Shown here piece by piece: positions 49,814 through 61,958 of a DNA stretch of 64,000 nt (positions within the stretch are counted from its first letter, which is position 1; every line of letters starts with the position of its first letter). A model generated the notes under the pieces. It ran no database searches. It was given only the letters and a program-made list of their open reading frames with translations, and was not told where the DNA came from. The position numbers were made by a program, and so were the translations under genes. Source of the DNA: Piromyces finnis (taxonomy: Eukaryota; Neocallimastigomycota; Neocallimastigomycetes; Neocallimastigales; Neocallimastigaceae); contig MCFH01000008.1 in NCBI GenBank assembly GCA_002104945.1, forward strand, positions 922,501 to 986,500. Direction: 5' to 3'.

Positions 49814-51932
49814 ATGTCTACTGTTAACTTAATCAGAAACCCACTCACTAATAGAGGTTAATATTATAACTAAAGATAGATATAGAATATATATTAAAAG
49901 AAAAACTTTAAAAATAAATATTCAATGTAGATGGAAATAACTTATATTTTGAATGTATTATGTACATACGATGATAAAATAATATTTTGGAAGTCTTAGA
50001 TATAACAAAAATGGAATTTAAATAAAGAAAATTATTATTAAATAGAATATAGAAAATATAATTTATTTAAGGGAATAAAAGTAAATCAAAAAAAAAAAAA
50101 AAGTAGAATCGCGAAATTTATAAATTTATGAAATAGATTAAAAATTAAAAAATAATTTAATATTTATACCAATGAATAATATTTTATTTAATATTATTAA
50201 AGAAAATGAATTATTAAATTTTTATAGATATTAGAATATGTATAAATAAAAATTTTAAAATATTTGTAAATAATTAACTAATTATGTTTATGAAAATTTA
50301 TATTTATTTAAAATAGGTACTGCTCAAACTAGTGAAGAAAGAACTAACAACAAGCTCTATGGTCTTATTCCAACTGCTGTTGAAAGTCTTGAACAACAAA
50401 CTGCTCGTTGCTTAGAACAAGTTAGATCAAAGAGTACTGATCTTGAAAGATACATTTACTTATCTAACTTAAGAAACAGCAACAACACTTTATTCTACAG
50501 ATTATTAATGGATAACTTCGAAGAATTAGTTCCAATTGTTTACACTCCAACTGTTGGTGAAGCCTGTGTTAAGTTCTCTCACATTTACGACCCATCTAGC
50601 TGTGACGGTTTATACATTTCTATTAAGGATAAGGGTAATGTTCGTAAGGTCTTAGATAACTGGCCATACCCAGATCCAGATATCACTGTTGTCACTGATG
50701 GTTCTCGTATTCTTGGTCTTGGTGATTTAGGTATTAACGGTATGGGTATTCCAATTGGTAAGTTATCCCTTTACATTGGTGCTGCTGGTATCAACCCACT
50801 CCGTACCCTCCCAATCACTTTAGATCTTGGTACTAACACTCCAGCTCATTTAGAAGATCCATTATACATTGGTCTTAGACAAAACAGACCAGGAGAAGAA
50901 GAATTCTATGAATTCCTTGATGAAGTTATGGATGCTTTATCTGACAAGTGGCCAAACCTTATTATTCAACACGAAGATTTCGCTGGTACTCACGCTTTCG
51001 GTTTATTAAACAGACAAAGAAACAAGTACAGTATGTTCAACGATGATGTTCAAGGTACTGGTGCTGTTATTCTTTCTGGTTTAATTAACGCTTTCCGTGA
51101 AACTGGTATTCCACTTAAGGACCACAGAGTTTTATTCTTAGGTGCTGGTTCTGCTGGTGTTGGTGTTGCTAGTCAAATTCGTGACCACTTTATTAAGGCT
51201 GGTAACATGACTCTTGAAGAAGCTCGTGACCACTTCTGGCTCGTCGATACTAAGGGTCTTGTTACTTTCGATCGTGGAGACAAGTTACTTGAACACAAGA
51301 CTATCTTCGCTCGTAGTGACAACAACGGTCAACAATTCAAGGACTTAGAATCTACTTTAGAATACGTTAAGCCAACTTGTTTAATTGGTTTAAGTACTCA
51401 AGGTGGTGTCTTCACTCCAAAGATTATTAACAGAATGGCTGAATTAAACAAGAAGCCAATTATCTTCCCACTCTCCAACCCATTAAAGAACTCCGAATGT
51501 ACTTTCGAAGCTGCTATGCAAAATTCTGAATGCAGAGTTCTTTTCGCTTCTGGTACTATGTTCCCATCTTACACTGACCCAGCTACCCAAAAGGTTTACT
51601 ACCCAGGTCAAGGTAACAACATGTACGTTTTCCCAGGTATTGGTCTTGGTGCTATCCTTGCTCAAGCTTCTAGCATTAGTGATGATATGATTTACACTTC
51701 TTCTGTTGCTTTAGCTAACACTCTTACTGATGAAGAAAGAGCTTCTGGTTTATTATACCCACGTTTATGTAGAATTCGTGAAGTCAGTACTAAGATTGCT
51801 GCTGAAGTTATTAAGGAAGCCGTTAAGGAAGGTGTTGCTAAGAACCAAGAAGTCATTGCTCTTGTTGAAGCCAACGACGAAGCTAAGCTTATTAGCTACA
51901 TTGAATCTAAGCAATACAACCCAACTTACTAA
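49814..51932 (+). CDS. Malic enzyme, NAD(P)-dependent decarboxylating
   Basis: Exons 49814-49856 and 50317-51932 join in phase 1 to 552 residues. The enzyme converts malate to pyruvate, CO2 and NAD(P)H. Visible motifs are the catalytic-tyrosine segment YTPTVGEACVKF, DLGINGMGIPIGKLSLY with the active-site lysine, the metal site EDFAGTHAFGLLNR and NDDVQGTGAV, the nucleotide fold GAGSAGVGVAS, IIFPLSNPLKNSECTFEA, and FPGIGLGAI. The N-terminus MSTVNLIRNPLTNRGTAQTS starts directly at the family's conserved NPxxNxGTA region, leaving no room for the organelle presequence reported for hydrogenosomal malic enzyme of gut fungi; the product is more likely cytosolic. Strong codon bias (GGT, AAG, CCA, GTC, TTC) indicates high expression. 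Confidence 0.96.
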
Positions 51933-52608
51933 ATTTATTAATATTTTTCTTTTTTTTTAAAGAATATTCTATCTATTAAAAAAAAGCAAAAATAGTATAA
52001 ATAATAATTATATATTATACAACAACATATATATTTTTTCATTATTATAAAATTTCATTTATAAAAATGAAGAAACTTTTTTTTTTTTTTTAATTGTAAT
52101 TATATAAAATTAAATATTTTTTTTTTTAAAAAAAAAGGAAAAAGGAATGTTACATAAAATAGTAATCTATATACGAAATAAGTCGTTTATAATTTAAATT
52201 AAAATATTAGAAAAAAAGAACATAAAAAGAAATATTTTTTTTATTTTAAGAAAAAATAATAAAATTCATAAATTATTTAATAATAATATTTAATGGATGT
52301 GAAGGTTTTAAAATGTGTGTGTGTGAAAAAAACATTAAATTTCTTTAAGAAGTTTTAAATTTATTTGTTTATTAAGTTAAAAAAAAAGTATTTAGGAAAG
52401 TTTCAAAAATTAGATCATTTTGAATAATATTTTTTCTTTTTTGTCAATAGCTCATTTTGTATAAGGTATCATCAACAATATTCTTTAGAAATCGGTTTGT
52501 TTTTAATAAAATGTAAGTTAAAAATTTGGGTTTAATGACTAAAATCCTTGATTTTTTTTTTTTTTTGTTTTTGGTATTTTATTTGAAATTTTAAACATAA
52601 TGTCGGTG
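51933..52608. other. Intergenic, malic enzyme to retrotransposon
   Basis: About 680 bp contain several A and T runs and no gene. The last ten or so bases (TGTCGGTGGG) may belong to an older A-tailed element interrupted by the retrotransposon insertion. Confidence 0.45.
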
Positions 52609-52621
52609 GGGAGAAAGTCTT
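52609..52621 (+). repeat. Left target-site duplication of the retrotransposon
   Basis: The 13-bp GGGAGAAAGTCTT recurs exactly at 55617-55629, immediately after the A tail. Confidence 0.92.
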
Positions 52622-55577
52622 AATATCTTCATTGGATTAAAACAGGATGTGAGTATATGAAGAGTCATAATCCTAAGAAGGCCTGGAAATGGATCAAGAA
52701 AACTGCAAAAATTGGAAAAGATTCTTTCTTTATTGCTCAACCAATTAAAAATAAAAATGGAGAGTTAGTTGTTGCTACGGAAGAACAACTAGATGTGTGG
52801 CATGATCATTTCGAAAATCTTGCATCAGATCCAAGTGGCGTAAGTCTTGATTTGGAGCATTGGTATGAAGAACCAACGAATAAACGTTTTTCACTCCCTA
52901 TGCTTGATGAATGGGATATCAACCAAGATATTAGTATTGATGAAGTCAAGTCAGCTATCCTCTCTACTCCGAATTATAAAGCATCAGGTCCGGATGGTAT
53001 TCCAATTGAATTTTACAAAGCATTAATTCCATCAAGTAATGATTCTAATAATGCTACAGATAATAATTCTTCCGGTAATACCACTTCAGATAATGATTCT
53101 TATGGTTTAAATTTTATTCTTAAATTATACAACCGTATTTGGGATGGAGACTTCCCCAACTCATGGAATGAATCCAGTATTGTTTCTATTCCTAAGAAGG
53201 GAGATTTGACAGATTGTGATAACTATCGAGGTATATCACTTATCAATAATGGTATTAAGTTGATTTCCAAAATTGTCACCACTAGAATCTCAGAATATGG
53301 TCTAAAGAATAATTTCATTAGACCTGAACAATTTGGTTTTCGAAAAAAGGAAGAAAGTATCAGTCTTTTCATTTCAATCCAAGAAATATGCCGTAGACGT
53401 CAATTAGATAATAAAGAGACATATTTGGCCTTTTTAGATCTCAGGAAAGCATACGATTCAGTCCCAATCGGTAATATTCTCCATAAATTAGATTGTTTAG
53501 GAATCCGAGGTAAGAGTTTACAATTCATCAAAAATTTATATTTAACATCTAAGGCTAATGTCAAATTAGATGGACAATTCTCGAAATCTTTTGATGTGAA
53601 GAAAGGAGTCCGTCAAGGATGCCCTCTTTCTCCTATTCTCTTTAATCTCTTTATTAATGATATATTTAAAGAGTGTGAAGATCTCGGAGTCAGTTTAGGT
53701 GACACTCGATGCTGTGGTGGACTTTTTGCAGATGATATAGTTATTTGTGCTCCAACAAGAGGATGCTTAAAAAAGATGCTTAGAAGAGTTAATGAATGGG
53801 CCTTGTATAATGAAATGGAATTTGGTATCCAGAAATGTTCAACGATGGTGATTCGTCCTGAATCAATAGAAAATCAGAACAAGAGAGATCCAACATTTTA
53901 CTTAGCAGGACAACCCATTCCAACTACTGATTGTTATACTTATCTTGGTGTTCCATTTGATAAGAATCTGTCCCTTAAACCAGTTATTAAAGCTCTTAAT
54001 AACAAGGTTTTGAAAGGACTTTTCTCAGTCAGTAAATTCTTAAGAAATCCTAATATTCCTATTCCCTTCAAAAAGCTAGTACTTAACTCACAAGTGATTA
54101 GCAGAGTTTCATACTTTGCACCATTACTTGGATCCAACAAAGCCAGGTCTAGGATTGCACAGAAGCATGTTAACAAAGGAATACGATGGGTTGCCGGAGT
54201 TCATAAAGCTGTATCGTTTATATCTTTATACTCTATCTCAAAAGATTTGAATATTCCTCCATTGTCAGCCAAATGTGCATTAGCTCAGGTTAGATGTTTT
54301 AACAAATGGAAAAACTCAAATTGTATTATCTCACACCTTGTCAATTACATTCCTAAATTTAGAAAATACACGTGGTGCAAATCAAGTAGGACACTTGATA
54401 AAAAACTAAAGAAACATGGAGATGTTAAAGCAGTTAAAAACTTTTATTGGAAAGATCTCAAAGGGAATTCAATCAAAGCGCAATATTATGATGATAATAA
54501 GTTTATTGATACTAAAGATTTTATTAAATTATGTTATGAGTACCCAGAGTTTGCCTATGGCTTCTACTGGCTATTGAAAGCAAGAAGCGGATACAAGTTG
54601 GATGCTAGAGTTGCCAAAGCTGCCAAATTTGTTGATCCAGTTTGTCCTAACTACTGTCCATGTTGCAAGTGTGGAGATCAAAGTATTAAACATTGGTTAT
54701 TAGATTGTCCAACATTTAGAGATATCCGTATTAAACATTATGATTCCATAGTCCAGCTATTAAATTTTTTCAGTCAACGTAATTCCAATAGTCCTATCAA
54801 TAATAATGAAATTGATAATATCAGTAGAGATAGTAATAATATTAATAGTAATAGTAACAATAGTAATAATAACAATAGTAATAGTAACAATAGTAATAAT
54901 AACAATAGTAGTAATAGAAATAATAATATTAGTAATGATAGCAATAGTGAAGATAATAATTCTAATTTAGATAGTAATTTAGTTAATGATAGTAATAGTT
55001 CTAATAATCCGGTGAATATTAATGTGTATGATTATTCTAGTGTGTGCAGTAAAATATTTAAATTCCTTCTTGGGGGAAGAAGTTTTAACAATATTAATTA
55101 CAATTCAAGGGAATGGAAAGAACTTTGTAAGCGTCAGATTCAATCTGGTACTAACGAAGGAACACCATTCTTGACGGTAACCGCGGAACTTCTAACCAAA
55201 ATCATGCCTTTTGCTATTGGCCAGCAATGGTCAATGTTCAAAAGGTTTGAAGCAACATCCAAGAGCGTCAATGCTGAAGAAACAGTAAGACAGGCCAGGA
55301 GGGCCAGCGCAACCAATGGAGATCATAATTTTGTCCCATGATAAAATTTTGATCTTTGGCTCGGTGTCCCATTGGAAGTCAAATACAATTATTATACTTT
55401 AGTATGATAGTGGCTTTCTTACTTTAATTAAAATTACTAGAATACATTATACCCAATTTTTATTCATTTGTGTTTATTTAAACATATTTTTTTTTATTTT
55501 TATTTTATTTTAATTTTTATATTACATGTATTATAATTTTAATTAAATTAATAATAAAGTTTAAAATATTTGATGCC

Positions 55578-55616
<39 letters not shown>
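52622..55616 (+). mobile_element. 5'-truncated non-LTR (LINE) retrotransposon
   Basis: The element is bounded by 13-bp direct repeats (52609-52621 and 55617-55629) and ends in 36 consecutive A residues (55581-55616). It carries one long frame for reverse transcriptase, then a 3' untranslated region of about 240 nt ending TGATGCCGTT. The reading frame is already open at the first base, with no endonuclease region, so the copy was truncated during insertion. The intact duplication, long A tail and uninterrupted frame indicate a recent insertion. A second, much shorter copy of its tail lies at 20771-20959. Confidence 0.93.
52624..55344 (+). CDS. Retrotransposon ORF2 fragment: reverse transcriptase plus C-terminal zinc finger
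   Basis: The frame is open from the 5' junction (codons for YLHWIKTGCEY precede the first Met at 52657), so the protein is the C-terminal part of a larger ORF2. The reverse transcriptase domain shows KASGPDGIPIEFYKAL, IVSIPKKGDLTDCDNYRGIS, EQFGFRKK, LAFLDLRKAYDSVP, GVRQGCPLSPILFNLFINDI, the catalytic FADD box and the thumb YTYLGVPFDK. Near residue 670 a zinc finger CPCCKCGDQSIKHWLLDC follows. Between about 54780 and 55000 lies an Asn/Ser-rich repeat tract. The N-terminal endonuclease is absent, so this copy could not transpose by itself. Clade assignment (L1-, Tad- or RTE-like) needs a phylogeny. Confidence 0.93.
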
Positions 55617-55619
<3 letters not shown>

Positions 55620-55629
55620 AGAAAGTCTT
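55617..55629 (+). repeat. Right target-site duplication of the retrotransposon
   Basis: It is an exact copy of the 13-bp word at 52609-52621 and directly follows the A tail. Confidence 0.92.
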
Positions 55630-55818
55630 TCGAAAAGTCTTTCGTTTCATATTCTTATATTAAATTCCTTACTAATGCACTACCGATTATGATTTGTATT
55701 TTTTTGTTAAAAAGGATCGATTGGTATAGGTATCCTAGGTATATAGTATTGGATCAACTGCCGTTACTTAGAACGTCGACGTCGAAAGAATAAGACAAAA
55801 AAAAAAAAAAAAAAAAAG
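55617..55818 (+). mobile_element. Possible older A-tailed element interrupted by the LINE
   Basis: The 180 bp after the retrotransposon are GC-richer than the surroundings (for example GGTATCCTAGGTATATAG and ACGTCGACGTCG) and end in an A run of about 20 (55798-55817). Together with TGTCGGTGGG left of the LINE it looks like an older SINE- or LINE-derived insertion into which the LINE jumped. I found no clear outer target duplication. Confidence 0.35.
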
Positions 55819-56818
55819 TATTTCGGATACAAAATTGAATAATAATAACAATGCATAAGAAATTGTTAATGAGAAATGTTAGAGGGAGCCCTTTTTATTA
55901 TATAGTTTTTCTTTTATTAATTTATACTATGCTATTATATATATATATATTTATTTATTTTATTAAATATGTTGTACTATCTATGTGTACATATTCTTGT
56001 GTTTGCAAAAATAAAACTATTTTAAATTTTCTATTGTGTGTTGTGTGTGTGTATGTGGGAACAAGTTTTGACAATAATAATTTAAGAGGATGAAAATAAC
56101 TTTGCTATGTGTCAAATTAACTCAAATATTTTACTTTTTAATAGTAACTTTGTAAAAAAAAAAAAAAAATTCATGTTTTATGTTATTGATGAAGAGTGAT
56201 CAATGATTAATGTTTATGAGATATAAAGAAATAACCAAGAATGTTGACCAATTTTGAACTTTTTTTTTTTATATCTATTAATAATTTTTTATTAGATTAA
56301 TTAAAATGAATTTTTATATTAATATTATTTATTATTTTTTACTTGTTTTGTAAATACTATTTCTATTTGAATATTTTATATATAAAATATATAAAATAGA
56401 AAAGTATATATATTTAAATATCTTTTGAGTAAGCTGAAAATTTATATTTTAAAATATAAAAAAATATATTCAATATCTTATGTTCATTTTTGTATTAGCA
56501 TTATAATCAAATTATAATACTAATACCAAAATTTTATTAATATAATTATTTCTTTTGCTATTGACCACAAAGTATTTAAAATTATTATTACTTTCTTATA
56601 ATTTTCAGAAAAATATTTATTATTGTTTATATTATGAAGATGATACGTATATTGGTAATTACTAATACCTATAATAAAATATACTCAATTTTTATTTTCA
56701 TTTATTAAAAGAATATTTCAAAGAGAATATACTTTTTTGTAAATTTCATATATAAAAAAGGATTGGAAGGATTAAGTATTAAAAAGTAAAAAAAAAAAGA
56801 TTATATACACATTATTTT
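55819..56818. other. Intergenic, no gene seen
   Basis: About 1 kb of AT-rich sequence. An 80-codon frame at 55851-56093 is Tyr/Ile/Leu-rich low complexity without homology that I recognise. Confidence 0.45.
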
Positions 56819-56962
56819 AATTGTCTTAATGATAATAAGATATATGTGGTGATTGAACGAGGTAACGCTAAATATTTCATATTCTAATTTAATTGTCTTA
56901 ATGATAATAAGATATATGTGGTGATTGAACGAGGTAACGCTAAATATTTCATATTCTAATTT
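56819..56962. repeat. Tandem duplication of a 72-bp unit
   Basis: Two adjacent, apparently identical 72-bp units start at 56819 and 56891. Each contains GTGATTGAACGAGGTAACGCT, an unusually GC-containing core. The identity suggests a recent duplication. Confidence 0.92.
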
Positions 56963-58097
56963 AATTGTTTAATGTAGCTCAAATTTAAAAAAAAAAAAGG
57001 AAGAAAAAATAAAATATGTGAATAAGCTTATTAAAATTTAAAATATTTGAAGTTATTTTTGAATAATATAATAATGATATATAAGAAGTTTAAAAGATTA
57101 TGTATTGTTGATGTAGCTGTCATTATTATCAATATTTTGAATTTCATATTTTTTCCTAAGGCTCATTCTAATGTACCTTACATCTATGAAAGAATTAAAA
57201 ATCATACTTTTTAATTTATTTGATTATATTATTATTATGCAAGATAGAAATAAAAATGAATATTGCAGAAAAATTAAGGATTAGTATAATAGGGTTATAC
57301 CATATATATTTAGATATATATATTAAACTGACTCTTTGATAATACATATATGAATTCTTTCTATATTATTTGAATGTTAAAATGTAATTAATATATATAA
57401 TAAATTATTATTAAGGAAGTTTACCAAAGCAGAAAGATTTTTATTTCTTTTAATAATATATAATAATAGTATTATATGCATATTCTATAAAAATATTACA
57501 TCTATTTTATCTAACAACATACTAAAACATGCTTTTATTTTTTTATTATTTTTATATCCCATTTTTCAAAGTAAAGTATTATTATTACTGAAAGTATGCT
57601 CTATTTTTAATTATAGAAATTAAATTTAGTATACAATATTGAAAATTGAAAAATTAATTTGAGTATTATGTGTTATTATGTTTAAAAAAAAAAAAGTTTA
57701 TTTTTTGGCTATCGTTATTAATATTTATCACTAGTACTCCATTGTTATCAGTAAGAATATTATAATATTCAGTGAATAAAATTAAAATAAAATGTTTTGG
57801 TATTACAAAAGAAACAACAACAACGACTTTATTACCTTTGTATATATATATATAAACATTTCTGGGAAAAATTATAAATACTATTAATAATTAAAATTTT
57901 GATGCATCATTCTAGATAAAAAAATTTCATATCAAAAGAATATGCATTTTTTAAATATGAATAAGTAATATTTTGTAAACTAATTTAATTTTCAATAATA
58001 TTTCTTAATAGAAATATAGTTTGTGCTAATAAATATTATACATTTATTAAGATATGAATATGATACTTTTATAATACTCTAAAATATATGTATTTAT
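56963..58097. other. Intergenic, no gene seen
   Basis: This is AT-rich sequence with no coding signal, structured RNA or repeat that I can support. Confidence 0.45.
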
Positions 58098-58700
58098 TCG
58101 AGCATTTAATAATATTCTATTTACTGATTCAAAAAACGTGATATTATAAATTGATTCCATTATTTTTAGCAAATAATTATTTATTCATTTCAATATCATA
58201 TCATTTATATTATTTGATACATTTTAGATATATATAATATCTTACTTGGAGTATTAATTTTTTTTTATATTATTTACTAATGTACAGAAAAAAGAGCTAC
58301 TATAAATTTATTCCGTTATTTTTAGCAAATTGTTATTTATTCATTACAACATTATATCATTCAACATTCAATATATATAATATCTTACTTGGAGTATTAA
58401 TTTTTTTTTATATTATTTACTAATGTACAGAAAAAAGAGCTACTATAAATTTATTCCGTTATTTTTAGCAAATTGTTATTTATTCATTACAACATTATAT
58501 CATTCAACATTCAATATATATAATATCTTACTTGGAGTATTAATTTTTTTTTATATTATTTACTAATGTACAGAAAAAAGAGCTACTATAAATTTATTCC
58601 GTTATTTTTAGCAAATTGTTATTTATTCATTACAACATTATATCATTCAACATTCAATATCTTTATAAGATCTTACTTTTGAATATTACATTATTTTCAT
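58098..58700. repeat. Satellite-like tandem repeat, 143-bp period
   Basis: Three near-identical units begin with CTTACTTGGAGTATTA at 58241, 58384 and 58527, exactly 143 bp apart. A diverged unit precedes them (about 58098-58240, sharing the TTATTTTTAGCAAA block) and a diverged partial unit follows (from about 58671). The central units look freshly homogenised while the outer ones have drifted. Confidence 0.93.
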
Positions 58701-61700
58701 ATCATTTATAATTTATTTTTAGTTTAATTATTTATATAGCATAGTGCTTTAAAAGCTATATAATATAATTTTATTGGTGAGTTAATAATGATTCTATAAT
58801 ACTATAATGGTTAGATATTATTATTCATATATATTCTATGAACCTTATTTAATTTTAAATAATATTTTAATTATGACCTAGTATAATTTTAAAAAATAAG
58901 ATTTTAATTTTTTTTTTTTTTTCATTTTCTGTATTTTTTATTTAATATATTAAAATTAATAAATGATTTTTTTTTTTAAAAAGGTAGCTTTTTCATACCA
59001 TAATAGATTTATTATTATTGCTTTAGTATATTATAAAATATCTTATAATTCCATGAATAAAAAAAATTCATAATTTCTAAGGAAAAGGTTTTTTTTAGCT
59101 TGTATTCTATCAAAGTATTATTTTATAGTTTACTAAACAATATTCTTTTATATTGTTTTTAATAGATATTAATATATATAATTTTCTTTATTACTAGAAT
59201 ATATAGAAATGATAATTTCAATGGTAACTTTATTATTTTATATATATCAATTTCCATTCCAATTCAGAGATACCATAAAAATGTTACAATTGTGCTAATG
59301 GTTTTAGCTTTTAGTATCAAAATGCTATAAAAATTCTAAAGTCTTATTTGTGGTATGATACATATGTCATTTTTAAAATTTTTTTTTCATATTTATTCTA
59401 TTTGGTAATTTTCAAATTATAATATATGTACCTAATATATTATTTAATTTCATTTGATTTATTTTTTTCAATATTATATATATTGTTGCATATATTATAA
59501 TATAAGCTATACATAAAGTAATTATATATGAATAAAGTTATTAAGATTTAATTACTACATGTAATGATCCATATATTATTTAATTAAAATCAATTTAAAA
59601 AACTGCCAAAAATATCCAAATAAATCCAAATAAATTAAATTATCATTATATATATTAAATTATAATCATAGTCATAATATTTCAATTAGATATTAAAATT
59701 CTGTGTATTTGATTAATATACTCTAATATATTTTGTGAATAATATATTATTTAATATATATTTTTGTGTTGCTGAGACCCAAAAGAAATTAATAAAATCT
59801 ACTCTACTAATTAATATCTTTCTATAACAATAATCATATCTCAAATATATCATAATATATTACATTGTAAATTACATAATATATAAACAATACAGAACTA
59901 CATTACCACTATCAATGATTTCTAAAGTATTTTAAGCATACAAAAATAAATTCTTGAAATGAATATTGTATGAATTGCTTTTGGAAATATGCCTTTTAGC
60001 TATTGATTCCTTCTTTATTTCATTAGTATTATTAATATATTAATATTAGTATATTTGATTTATCTTTTTTCCAATTCTTGAGTTGGCTCATTTATTTTTA
60101 TTTATTATTTTTTTTTTTGATATAAAAAATGAAGTTATTGTTGGTATGACAAATTAATAAAATGATATAAAAAAGCCTATATTATTTATTATTTATATAT
60201 TGTAGTATATTAAATATTATTTTAATTAAATTTCATCATAATCTTTAAAGCCATGTACATTTTAGTTTGTATAGAAAAAAATAAAAACTTAATTTTATAT
60301 ATAAAATAATTTTTAATTTATTTTTATATGTAGAATAAAGGATCGAAGTAAATTCACAGAATTCTAAAAATGAAGAGGAAAAAGTGTGTGAAGAACAATG
60401 AAGTTTTACTATTAATCATTTATTATAATACTAATAGCTAATAGCAATAAAGTTAATTCTAATGGCTACATTTTTAATAGTTAAGATGATATATGCTTCT
60501 TAAAGTAATTGAAAAAAAAGCAACATTTTTTATATAACAGACAAAGAAAATAATTATTGAAATTAAAAAATGAATTATGTGTTATTTAATTTTTGTAAAG
60601 TAATTCATTTATTACTAATTTTTTTTTTTGACATTAATAGAATTTTTAAATATATTATTAAATTATATTATTAATCTTGTTAATAAAAATTATAAGGTTT
60701 TATATTGAAGGAATAATAATATTTAATACCTTTTTTTTTTTTTATTATTTAGTTTTATTTATGTTAATAATACAATTAATAGTTATGCATTCATTCTTTA
60801 TTTTATATATATATATACGCTTTTTCATTTTTTTTTTCTTTTTTACTTTTATTATATACTTTTTTTTTTTTTCTTGTATCTTATTTTAATATTTAATTTT
60901 TAATTAATGTATTATTAAATATTAAAAAAAAAAAAAAAAAAAAACAAGAAAGGAAATAAAATAATTAATACAAAATATATTAATACTATATTGGGAATTA
61001 TTTTTTTGATAAAAAATCAAAAATGTTTTTTACATCTATTTCCTATTTCTAAGTATATTGTAAATATATTAATAATATAATTATATATTTAAAAATATAT
61101 ATATTATATTAAAATGATGAGATTTTAGAAATTTTAAATATTAATATTCATTTTAATCATAATTTTTTTATATATTAATGTATATATAAATAGAAGGGCT
61201 TTTGTTACAACAATTTTTTTTATAAAAAAACCCTCAATTTTAAATTTAATTAAAAGAATTCGAAAGATATTTTTTTTTAAAAAAGAATATTTTATTATTT
61301 ATTATATATAGAAGTCATTGTTTTATACTTAATATAGATAATGATAAAACTGTAAAAAAGTGTTATTTATAAGAAGCAATTTGAATTAAATTAACTTCAT
61401 ATATCAGGACATATGGTAAATAACTTTTTGTTTTGTAGTCTTTTTTTTTTTTTTTTTTTTTTTCTTCATATATATTTAATACTTTTAAAATAATGTAGAA
61501 TGAAATAAATAATAAAATTATTGTTAAAAAGAAAAAGTATTGTAATTAATATTCAAAAAGGTATTTTAATTGAATTTTTATTGGCTTTGAAAAAGTTTTT
61601 TTTTTTTTTTTTTTTTTGAAAAAAGGAAAGATAAAGAAATTGATAATGATAATACTTTTTTAAAGCAAAAATTTTTACAATTATAAATTTGTTTTGAAAT

Positions 61701-61958
61701 AATATATGTATATAAGAAACTAAAAAATATTTGTAGTAATTAATTTTTGGATATATTATATATTTTATATTTTTTATAATTTGTTATATATATTTTTGTT
61801 AATCTTTTTTAAATTACTAATTATGTGCTCTTCATTATATTATTATAGATATATTAATCAAGTTTCGTCTTTTCATTCGCGTTATTTCATAATTTATTTT
61901 ATTTTATTTATTTATTTTGTATATTATATATATAATATATTTTCAAGATACCAATATC
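58701..61958. other. Gene-poor intergenic region, 3.3 kb
   Basis: The stretch is AT-rich with several homopolymer runs (T runs near 60730, 61441-61463 and 61600-61617; A run near 60923-60944). No gene is seen. The 3' end must hold the promoter and leader of the KH-domain gene. Confidence 0.5.

Noticed and set aside
51483-51874. Minus-strand open frames inside malic enzyme
   Set aside because: They are shadow frames of the conserved plus-strand enzyme.
52657-52659. First Met of the retrotransposon frame as a genuine start codon
   Set aside because: The frame is open upstream to the exact insertion junction, and the endonuclease domain is missing, so this is a truncated ORF2.
55851-56093. 80-codon open frame after the retrotransposon
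   Set aside because: Low-complexity hydrophobic sequence, no known motif, and not part of the retrotransposon.
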